Source: CAZPBC01 sp964584775 (GTDB taxonomy: Bacteria > Chlamydiota > Chlamydiia > Chlamydiales > SLFE01). Taken from it: 18,199 bases of DNA. Under the pieces are notes generated by a model, which saw only the letters and a program-made list of their open reading frames with translations, ran no database searches and was not told where the DNA came from. Each line of letters begins with the position of its first letter. Within the stretch, counting starts at the first letter, position 1. Location: positions 1 through 18,199 of the forward strand of contig CAZPBC010000043.1 in assembly GCA_964584775.1 (NCBI GenBank), in the 5' to 3' direction. This document shows positions 1 through 4,972 of this stretch, in pieces. Both the position numbers and the translations under genes were made by a program.

Positions 1-809
1 TTGGATTGCGCTTCTATTTCGGTACGCATTTCCACCACTCCATCATACATGTTTTGAACCATGTCTGCTGTTGCCTGGATGTCGTGGCCGGCTTTTTCCA
101 TTCCATCAATAAGGTCATTGAATGTCCGATTGAATATTTTAACACTAGAAGCGGTTGTTGCTCGTGCATTGAGTTCTTCTAAACGCTCTCTTTCCTTTCC
201 ATGGCCTACAACTAGGGCTGTTTTGAAATATTCTCTAGCGATCGTTTTTCTTTCATCAGGCATTCCTGACAAAATTGCTTTGTTTGCGAGAAGATCGTTC
301 AACAGATCATCCCAAGCAGCTCCTGTTAGATCACTCGTGATCCTTTCTAACCAATGGTCCAAACGATTTGGTGGCGAGTCTAATTTTTGAAATTCAAAGG
401 ACAGCAGGTCCATTATTGCTTTTTCTTGGGTTGTTTCATATTTCTTGATCACGATATCTAGTAACGTGTCAAGACCGGCTGTAACGGCAAGAAATTCAGT
501 AGCATCAACGGGTCGGGTGTGTCTCAGCTCAGGAAGAGATGTGCCGGTTGTTAAAACTGTGCAAACCAGACGTTTGTTGAATTTCGGTAAGGAGGTCCCC
601 ATTTGAAATTCATTGACTCTCGTCTTGAAAAGATTTCCGATCCTAACGACCTGATCATGGATTGCAGCAGGGGATTGTTCTTCAAGGTTGGCGGTGTAAA
701 CTCGAAAGCGTTCGGGTTCACTGCGGTAAAGAGTATTCAGCTGGTATTGTTGGGTGCTAGAGAGGCGGTCATGATCGCCAAAACGAATAAATGATTGAAG
801 TGCATCCAT
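1..809 (-). CDS. Unrecognised helical protein, C-terminus cut by window edge
   Basis: An open frame runs from an ATG at 807-809 to the left edge without a stop, giving 269 residues and no C-terminus. The start has a purine-rich GAGAGAA a few bases upstream and a good promoter about 60 bp further up. The product begins MDALQSFIRFGDHDRL and is hydrophilic, charged and apparently mostly helical, with no signal peptide or membrane segment. The last visible part (about residues 215-269) is rich in Glu, Lys, Met and Gln with heptad-like spacing, so a coiled coil may start there. I recognise no family. It is separated from sodA by sodA's terminator, so it is a separate unit transcribed the same way. 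The plus-strand open frames at 61-390 and 603-794 are its shadows. Coding is certain in my view; function is unknown. Confidence 0.85.
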   Translation of the reverse strand, partial: MDALQSFIRFGDHDRLSSTQQYQLNTLYRSEPERFRVYTANLEEQSPAAIHDQVVRIGNLFKTRVNEFQMGTSLPKFNKRLVCTVLTTGTSLPELRHTRPVDATEFLAVTAGLDTLLDIVIKKYETTQEKAIMDLLSFEFQKLDSPPNRLDHWLERITSDLTGAAWDDLLNDLLANKAILSGMPDERKTIAREYFKTALVVGHGKERERLEELNARATTASSVKIFNRTFNDLIDGMEKAGHDIQATADMVQNMYDGVVEMRTEIEAQS

Positions 810-868
810 CGGATTCTCTCAATTTTTTAAAAAGTTGAAGCTTTTTTAGGTGGAAGTAGTTGATCAGG

Positions 869-903
869 CCTGACTTTATGTCAGGTTAAAAAATTATTGT
901 CAA
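869..903 (-). promoter_or_regulatory. Promoter with inverted repeat centred on the -10
   Basis: Read on the minus strand: a perfect -35 TTGACA at 898-903, a 17-base spacer, and a -10 CATAAA at 875-880 (4 of 6 to TATAAT). The -10 lies inside the inverted repeat CCTGAC-ATAAA-GTCAGG (869-885; perfect 6-bp arms, 5-bp centre). Transcription would start near 868, leaving a leader of about 60 nt before the ATG at 809. The repeat could be an operator or a hairpin at the very start of the transcript. The promoter match is seen directly; operator function is inferred. Confidence 0.6.
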
Positions 904-1021
904 ACTTCAAAATGGAGAAAGAGATGGTGACTCAAGCCGTTTCTTCTTGTGAAGATCGAGGAGTCTTAATTTTTTAAGATGAGTGGATTAGATCTTTTGG
1001 AAAGAGACTTTTGTAAAGAAT

Positions 1022-1066
1022 AAAGAAAAAACGAGTCTTCCACATGGTTTCATTTGTGAAAGACTC
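1022..1066 (-). terminator. Rho-independent terminator after sodA
   Basis: Minus-strand reading gives GAGTCTTTCAC, a 12-base loop, then GTGGAAGACTC followed by GTTTTTTC. The arms are 1056-1066 and 1033-1043 with a single imperfect pair. It starts 15 bp beyond the sodA stop, so it closes the hemC-hemD-sodA unit. Confidence 0.8.
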
Positions 1067-1080
1067 ACTTTAATAGGAGG

Positions 1081-1692
1081 TTATTTGCTCGCTGCTGCGA
1101 AACGCTCTTCGACGTTGCTCCAGTTCACAATCTGCCAGATCGCTTCGAGGTATTTGGGACGCGCGTTTTTATAGTCGAGGTAGTAGGCGTGCTCCCAGAC
1201 GTCGATTCCAAGAAGGGGGACGAGGCCTTTGGTACTTAGGGGATCTTGGTTAACGCAAGAGGCGTACTCGAGGCACCCCTTCTCCTTATTAAACCCAAGC
1301 CAACCCCATCCAGATCCTTGGATGACGGCCGTTTTGGCATTAAAGCTTGCGATAAAGTTGTCGAGGGAGCCGAAGTCACGGTTGATCGCTTCAGCTAGAG
1401 CTCCTTTAGGGGCACCACCACCACCGTCGCCTTTTGGTGCGAGGTTGGTCCAGAAGATGGAGTGGTTGACGTGCCCACCCCCATTGAACTTGATCGCTTG
1501 CTGGAGAGCAATCGACTGTGCAAGGTCAGCGCTAGCCGCTTTTTCTAAAGCTGCATTGAGATTGTTGATGTAGGCTTGGTGGTGTTTGTTGTAGTGAAGG
1601 TCCATGATTCCTTCTGAGATCACGGGTTCCAGAGCGTTGAGGGGGTAGTTGAGCTCAGGTAGTGTGTATTTTTGTTGCTGTTGTGTCGTCAA
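1081..1692 (-). CDS. sodA: Superoxide dismutase, Mn-type by signature
   Basis: A complete 203-residue Mn/Fe superoxide dismutase, converting superoxide to oxygen and peroxide in the cytoplasm. The metal ligands are all present: His33 (in LHYNKHHQ), His77 (in NHSIFW), Asp164 and His168 (in DVWEHAYYL). Gly-Gly-Gly-His at 71-74 and the Gln in CVNQD (Gln149) favour manganese over iron. There is no signal peptide. The start is TTG at 1690-1692, chosen because AGGAGG lies 5 bases upstream and the family N-terminus (YTLPEL) begins at residue 9. It is the last gene of a unit behind hemD (14-bp gap) and is followed by a terminator. The sequence is unusually close to mitochondrial SOD2, especially residues 67-86 and 125-198 (see findings). 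Confidence 0.97.
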   Translation of the reverse strand: MTTQQQQKYTLPELNYPLNALEPVISEGIMDLHYNKHHQAYINNLNAALEKAASADLAQSIALQQAIKFNGGGHVNHSIFWTNLAPKGDGGGGAPKGALAEAINRDFGSLDNFIASFNAKTAVIQGSGWGWLGFNKEKGCLEYASCVNQDPLSTKGLVPLLGIDVWEHAYYLDYKNARPKYLEAIWQIVNWSNVEERFAAASK

Positions 1693-1697
1693 GGTTG

Positions 1698-1703
1698 CCT
1701 CCT
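1698..1703 (-). promoter_or_regulatory. Strong Shine-Dalgarno that fixes the TTG start of sodA
   Basis: AGGAGG on the minus strand, 5 bases before the TTG at 1690-1692 and just past the hemD stop (1707-1709). There is no competing ATG or GTG at a suitable distance, so the TTG start is well supported. Confidence 0.75.
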
Positions 1704-1706
1704 TTT

Positions 1707-2324
1707 TTAGGCCTTTTTGTAAGGCATCTGCGCGTATTTTTCAAGCTGCTTCTCGGTGATCGGGCCGATAGATTGATACTCAAGTTGAGGGGGGATCTTT
1801 TGGTATGCTTTGAAAAAGGAATCGACTGTGCTGGGGCTAGTGAAAAAGACTGTGTCCAACTCTTCGAGTCGAGGAAGGGGAGATGGTGGAGTGAGATGGG
1901 TGTCGTAGAGGGGGGCTGCAAAGTGCGGAAGGGAGGCACTTTTTAAGAAATCCAAAATGAGGGGACGCGCCCTTGCAGAGTGGGGATAGATATAGAAGGC
2001 TCCATCCACTTTTTTGATCAGTTCGACAACTCCTTCGGCTTGCGATGGGGTGGCGACTTCGATATCGGAAAAGCCGAAGTCGGCGGCGGTCTTGGCGGTC
2101 GACTCTCCGACTGTCAAGAGGGTGAGGTCTCTTCTTTGAACATGCGGAAGAAAGAGTTTAGCGGCAGAGGGACTGGTGAGCACGAGGTGGGAACCCCTCT
2201 TTGCCGCTTCGACGAGTTGTGGGAGCGTCTCCAATAGGTGGAGGGAAATGAAAGGGGCGTGGATGTAGCTCGGGTCGGGGCAGTTTAAGCCGGTGTAGAG
2301 CACACGCTTCTTTGGTTGATGCAC
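1707..2324 (-). CDS. hemD: Uroporphyrinogen-III synthase, divergent
   Basis: A 205-residue protein assigned as uroporphyrinogen-III synthase, which cyclises and inverts ring D of hydroxymethylbilane in tetrapyrrole synthesis. The family is poorly conserved. The support is the two-lobed pattern of VLTSPSAAKLF (48-58), VGESTAK (72-78), FTSPSTVDSF (161-170) and SIGPIT (185-190), together with its place directly after hemC. It is shorter than the usual 240-260 residues. The start given is GTG at 2322-2324, overlapping the end of hemC by 40 bases, with GGAGG about 10 bases upstream. An in-frame GTG at codon 8 is an alternative start. The overlap suggests translational coupling. Confidence in the function rests partly on context. 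Confidence 0.8.
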   Translation of the reverse strand: MHQPKKRVLYTGLNCPDPSYIHAPFISLHLLETLPQLVEAAKRGSHLVLTSPSAAKLFLPHVQRRDLTLLTVGESTAKTAADFGFSDIEVATPSQAEGVVELIKKVDGAFYIYPHSARARPLILDFLKSASLPHFAAPLYDTHLTPPSPLPRLEELDTVFFTSPSTVDSFFKAYQKIPPQLEYQSIGPITEKQLEKYAQMPYKKA

Positions 2325-2938
2325 TCGAAGAGGTCCTCCATTTTGGAATGATTTTCATGGGCGAGCACGGCCAAGCATCCTTGGAGTGGAGTCGTTTCTC
2401 CTGGAAGGTAGAGGCGGTTCAGGTGAGTGAGTGAGAGACGAATGAGTGCTGCCTCTGCGATGACGACGCCGTCCACCTCTCCCTTTTCTACGAGAGCGAG
2501 CCTCTCTTGGATGGTCCCGCGTACATCTGTAAAGTTGACCTCATACCCGAGGGCACGTACATTCTTTTCTCGGTTTTCAGACGAGGTGGCGATCACCATT
2601 CCATGGGCCATCTCTTTTTGCAGGACGAGAGCATCTCGGGGGTCAATAGAGTGGGTGAGTGCGACGATTTTGAGCCCTTGCGGGAGAGGGTCAGGGAGGT
2701 CTTTAGCAGAGTGGATAGCGATGTCGATTTCGCCCTCTAGGAGAGCTTCATCGAGTTCCCGGGTGAAAAAATCATCCTTACTCATCGGTCGAAGAGAACT
2801 CACTTTGTCGAGATCGCCTGGGGTTTGAAAAATGGTTTTTTCAAAAGCGGTGTCAGGATGAAAGCGAGAGAGAGCAGCAAAAATCTCATCGACTTGCAGG
2901 AGGGCTAGTTTGGAAGGGCGTGAACCAACACGAATCAT
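2285..2938 (-). CDS. hemC: Porphobilinogen deaminase, short form without domain 3
   Basis: A 217-residue hydroxymethylbilane synthase, against about 300-310 in typical bacteria. Domains 1 and 2 are recognisable: IRVGSRPSKLALLQ at the N-terminus, QTPGDLD (38-44), the active-site IHSAKDLP with Asp80 (equivalent to E. coli Asp84), and VRGTIQERL (139-147). The Arg pair usual in the family's SSLRR motif is altered to SSENR (119-123). The protein stops soon after TPLQGCLAVLAHE (183-195), the equivalent of the family's QGA segment, so domain 3 with the cysteine that holds the dipyrromethane cofactor is absent. Chlamydia HemC is also short (about 241 residues, as I recall), so this is probably a lineage trait. 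The ATG at 2938 has no clear Shine-Dalgarno, but the family N-terminus starts exactly there. Confidence 0.9.
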   Translation of the reverse strand: MIRVGSRPSKLALLQVDEIFAALSRFHPDTAFEKTIFQTPGDLDKVSSLRPMSKDDFFTRELDEALLEGEIDIAIHSAKDLPDPLPQGLKIVALTHSIDPRDALVLQKEMAHGMVIATSSENREKNVRALGYEVNFTDVRGTIQERLALVEKGEVDGVVIAEAALIRLSLTHLNRLYLPGETTPLQGCLAVLAHENHSKMEDLFECINQRSVCSTPA

Positions 2939-3007
2939 AGATCACAGGATACCGTGTGTCAGAGGGCAATTACAAGGTTTCACTTGAATAAAGCCCACTA
3001 ATCTGCG

Positions 3008-3013
3008 ATTATA
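3008..3013 (-). promoter_or_regulatory. Candidate -10 box for the hemC operon
   Basis: A perfect TATAAT on the minus strand, 70 bp upstream of the hemC ATG. The -35 position (about 3031-3037) holds no good TTGACA, only GAGCTT-like sequence. It overlaps a TTTCATGAAA palindrome (3023-3032). A leader of about 60 nt is implied. Suggestive only. Confidence 0.35.
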
Positions 3014-3067
3014 ACTTGGATTTTTCATGAAAGCTCGTGAAAATGGGACAAAATGCTCGGCAGATTC

Positions 3068-3107
3068 GGCAAAACTGCCTAGATGGGAAGGGGCTGGCAC
3101 CCTTTCC
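3068..3107. other. Two adjacent hairpins in the hemC-trxA divergent region
   Basis: GGCA-AAAC-TGCC (3068-3079) is followed after 6 bases by a GC-rich stem of arms 3086-3093 and 3100-3107 (8 pairs, one G.U, 6-base loop). Neither has a T run, so they are not ordinary terminators. They could be leader-RNA structure upstream of trxA or protein-binding dyads. This region (2939-3206) shows no coding frame I can support. Confidence 0.35.
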
Positions 3108-3140
3108 GAGAGGAAGATCTGTCGAAGATGACGAAAAGCA

Positions 3141-3169
3141 TTTTGTGACAGTTTTGTGAGGTTTCATGA
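3141..3169 (+). repeat. Three helically phased 8-bp direct repeats upstream of trxA
   Basis: TTTTGTGA (3141-3148), TTTTGTGA (3152-3159) and TTTCATGA (3162-3169) recur at 11- and 10-bp spacing, ending 38 bp before the trxA start. TTTCATGA also occurs at 3023-3030 followed by GCTCGTGA at 3033-3040, close to the hemC -10. Repeats on one DNA face at one-turn spacing are typical of a cooperative regulator site; that role is inferred. Confidence 0.4.
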
Positions 3170-3206
3170 CATATCCAGGTAGCCTTTTTAAGAGATAGGA
3201 GATGGT

Positions 3207-3536
3207 ATGTCTGATAAACTTAAACTACTGAATGATGACAACTTTGCTAGCGAAATTTCTTCGGGCCTCTTTTTGGTCGACTTCTATGCAGATTGGTGTG
3301 GTCCTTGCCGAATGATGACACCTGTGATCGAGGAGTTTGCCGAAAAAAAGACAGGTGAGGTTTCTGTGGTCAAGATCGATATCGACGCTTCCCCAGCAGT
3401 CACACAAAAATATCAGGTCACTTCGATCCCCACCCTGGTGCTTTTCAAAGATGGTGAGCCGATCGGGACGTATGTAGGTCTCAAAGACTACTCTCAGCTG
3501 GACCAGCTGGTGAGCGAAAGCTTAGCAAACGTTTAA
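3207..3536 (+). CDS. trxA: Thioredoxin
   Basis: A 109-residue, full-length thioredoxin, the cytoplasmic dithiol reductant recycled by thioredoxin reductase and used by ribonucleotide reductase and others. The redox motif is WCGPC (Trp30-Cys31-Gly32-Pro33-Cys34), the cis-proline is Pro75 in TSIPTL, and the buried Asp of VDFYADW is Asp25. The ATG at 3207 follows AGGAG (3197-3201) by 5 bases. It is divergent from hemC and followed by its own hairpin terminator, so it is probably monocistronic. Its neighbour trmL matches the trxA-spoU order of Chlamydia. Certain. Confidence 0.98.
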   Translation: MSDKLKLLNDDNFASEISSGLFLVDFYADWCGPCRMMTPVIEEFAEKKTGEVSVVKIDIDASPAVTQKYQVTSIPTLVLFKDGEPIGTYVGLKDYSQLDQLVSESLANV

Positions 3537-3571
3537 TATCTTTACTCTTGCAATGCTTAACACCTCTTTTC

Positions 3572-3602
3572 GAGCTCTTCCTATCGGGAGAGCTCTTCGT
3601 TT
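3572..3602 (+). terminator. Terminator after trxA
   Basis: GAGCTCTTCC-TATC-GGGAGAGCTC forms a 10-bp stem (one T.G pair) with a 4-base loop at 3572-3595, followed by TTCGTTT. It lies 36 bp after the trxA stop. The T tract is interrupted, so termination may be partial. Confidence 0.6.
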
Positions 3603-3689
3603 ATGGTCCCACTCTTGAATGAGTCCTGTCCTGTGATGCTCAATTTTTTTATGAGAAATTTATTGAATCTTCATAGGATCTTAATAATC

Positions 3690-3771
3690 GAATTTTAGAC
3701 TTTGTGGCATCAAACCTACTTACCCGGTGGGGGAGTCCACTTAAGTTGTAGGCATGCTTACCGGGTTTTTT
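3690..3771 (+). ncRNA. Candidate small RNA between trxA and trmL
   Basis: ACCCGGT (3722-3728) and ACCGGGT (3760-3766) can pair over 7 bp and are followed by T6 (3766-3771), a terminator shape with a long structured interior. Inside lie GTGG/CCAC (3727-3730 with 3737-3740), the palindrome ACTTAAGT (3739-3746), and CCTAC (3716-3720) pairing with GTAGG (3748-3752). trxA already has a terminator 120 bp upstream, so this one needs another transcript. The 5' end is a guess; TTGAAT at 3663-3668 is a weak -35 and no good -10 follows. The alternative is a terminator for convergent readthrough at the trmL 3' end. The rest of 3603-3720 is AT-rich with a T7 run at 3644-3650 and no gene. Confidence 0.33.
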
Positions 3772-4237
3772 ATCTGTTATATTCTAGTTTTCTTAATACT
3801 TCATATAGTGCAATACCGACAGACGTTGCCAAGTTTAGGCAACGTTTGTCCTTTAGCATCGGCAGTGTCACACATTTTTCTGGATGAGCATTGAGGAGCT
3901 CTGGAGGAAGGCCTTTGGTTTCAGACCCGAAGATCAATTGTGAGTTGGCAGGAATCTCCGTTTCCCAATGGCTTTTTGTCGCTTTGCTACTGAAGAAGAA
4001 AAATGGGCGTTGTTCTTCTTCTAAGTAGAGAGGAAGGTCTTGAATCGTTTTGAAGGGAACCCCTTCCCAGTAGTCGAGGCCAGCCCGCTTCAACATCCGG
4101 TCGGAGATCGAGAACCCAAGTGGTTCGACCAAAGTTAGGCTGGTGCCTGTGACGGAGCAAGTGCGGGTCACATTTCCCGTATTCTGAGGGATTTCCGGTT
4201 CAAAAAGAATGACTTCGAGTTGGTGTGGCTTGATCAT
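3770..4237 (-). CDS. trmL: tRNA (cytidine/uridine-34 2'-O)-methyltransferase, SPOUT family
   Basis: A 155-residue single-domain SPOUT methyltransferase (old name spoU/yibK), expected to 2'-O-methylate the wobble base of certain leucine tRNAs using S-adenosylmethionine. The three trefoil-knot motifs are present: IPQNTGNVTRTC (16-27), LIFGSETKGLP (101-111) and LNLATSVGIALYE (134-146). The length is typical of the family, which usually acts as a dimer. The ATG at 4237 is supported by the family N-terminus (LEVILFEPEIPQNTGN) but has no Shine-Dalgarno; promoter-like boxes sit directly upstream, so the mRNA may be leaderless. The stop overlaps the T run of the candidate small RNA on the other strand. 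Confidence 0.93.
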   Translation of the reverse strand: MIKPHQLEVILFEPEIPQNTGNVTRTCSVTGTSLTLVEPLGFSISDRMLKRAGLDYWEGVPFKTIQDLPLYLEEEQRPFFFFSSKATKSHWETEIPANSQLIFGSETKGLPPELLNAHPEKCVTLPMLKDKRCLNLATSVGIALYEVLRKLEYNR

Positions 4238-4246
4238 ACTTGGCTT

Positions 4247-4276
4247 ATAATCAGTGATTTCCTTATTTTATGGCAA
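4247..4276 (-). promoter_or_regulatory. Candidate promoter of trmL close to its start codon
   Basis: On the minus strand, TTGCCA (4271-4276, 5 of 6 to TTGACA), an 18-base spacer, and GATTAT (4247-4252, 4 of 6). Only 9 bases separate the -10 from the ATG, so transcription would begin at or next to the start codon. An overlapping TATAAG (4244-4249) is a better -10 but lies too close to the ATG. The 96-bp gap 4238-4333 also serves the divergent LRR gene, for which TACAAT lies at 4305-4310 without a good -35. Confidence 0.35.
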
Positions 4277-4333
4277 TTGCTGTGGTCATTTTTGCACAGG
4301 TAGATACAATGAGGAAAAGAGGAGCTTTTTCTC

Positions 4334-4972
4334 ATGTCAAAAAAATCTGGTAAGAAGACCCATACAGAGAAGAAAAAAGAGAAGGTCAAAACCGATCCGA
4401 CCGGCGGAATGATGGACATGCTCGGTTCATTCATGTCGGGTGTCGAGGGTCTCGGAGAGAAGAAGCGAGCTGAAGCAAAGGTCCAAGAGGAGCCGGGTAA
4501 GATTGTTGTGAGTACGAGCATCTTTGGTCCAGGGATCAAAGACCTGTCTTCCCTCAAAAACCTCAAAAGCCTCAATTTAGAGTCTTGCCAAGGCCTTTCC
4601 GATCCAGATATGCAGGGTCTTGGAGAAATGACTGAGCTCGAGGTGCTCAACCTTTCAGGGTCGGGAATCACTGGAGAGTGTTTTAAGTTCTGTTCAGATC
4701 TTAAAAAGCTCAAAGAGCTTTATCTTTTGAAGTGTCCGAATTTGAAAGACAAGGAGCTCCGTGAGCTAGGCCATCTCGAGTCTCTTGAAATTTTAAAGAT
4801 CAGTGGAGCGAAGATTGATGGAGACTGCTTCAAGGGTTGGGAGAATCTCAAGAACTTAAAAATCTTAGTCGTTCAAGGCTGCCATCTCCTTGCAGACCGC
4901 AATCTAAAATACCTCCAAGGTCTTGAGTCTCTCGAATATCTAGAACTGTCTGGCTTTATGCCTACACTTTAG
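4334..4972 (+). CDS. Small leucine-rich-repeat protein
   Basis: A 212-residue protein with a basic, probably disordered start (residues 1-23, Lys-rich), a short Gly/Met-rich stretch (24-41), a charged linker to about 56, and leucine-rich repeats from 74 to the end. The repeats alternate: 25-residue units with a Cys (74-98, 123-147, 172-196) and 24-residue units with SG..I.G..CF (99-122, 148-171, then a cut-off one at 197-212). The pattern resembles the cysteine-containing LRRs of F-box-type and bacterial GALA-like proteins. There is no signal peptide or membrane segment. AGAGGAG (4318-4324) lies 9 bases before the ATG. It occupies the mip position of the Chlamydia gene order and overlaps the aspS stop by 4 bases. 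Its role is unknown; a secreted effector that binds host protein is possible. Confidence 0.9.
   Translation: MSKKSGKKTHTEKKKEKVKTDPTGGMMDMLGSFMSGVEGLGEKKRAEAKVQEEPGKIVVSTSIFGPGIKDLSSLKNLKSLNLESCQGLSDPDMQGLGEMTELEVLNLSGSGITGECFKFCSDLKKLKELYLLKCPNLKDKELRELGHLESLEILKISGAKIDGDCFKGWENLKNLKILVVQGCHLLADRNLKYLQGLESLEYLELSGFMPTL
4553..4969 (+). repeat. 49-residue leucine-rich super-repeat, two and a half copies
   Basis: Each super-repeat is one 25-residue and one 24-residue LRR: residues 74-122, 123-171, and a partial 172-212. Aligned starts are LKNLKSLNLESC, LKKLKELYLLKC and LKNLKILVVQGC for the first half, and MTELEVLNLSGSGITGECF, LESLEILKISGAKIDGDCF and LESLEYLELSG for the second. The array breaks off in the middle of the sixth unit at the stop codon. 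Confidence 0.75.

Noticed and set aside
61..794. Plus-strand open frames at 61-390 and 603-794
   Set aside because: Both are antisense to a single uninterrupted minus-strand frame (1-809) that has a start, leader and promoter.
964..979. TCTTAA-TTTT-TTAAGA dyad and a 21-codon frame at 912-977
   Set aside because: The stem is short and AT-only, and the tiny frame has no ribosome site; nothing supports function.
2285..2330. Frameshift as the cause of the short HemC
   Set aside because: No domain-3-like sequence is seen in any frame downstream; hemD starts at once, and short HemC is known in Chlamydia.
3702..3887. Plus-strand open frame of 61 residues after trxA
   Set aside because: It runs through the candidate terminator stem and then antisense to trmL; no ribosome site and unlikely composition.
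4234..4713. Minus-strand frame of 159 residues opposite the LRR gene
   Set aside because: The plus strand has clear leucine-rich repeats and a good ribosome site; the minus frame is Ser/Pro-rich shadow.
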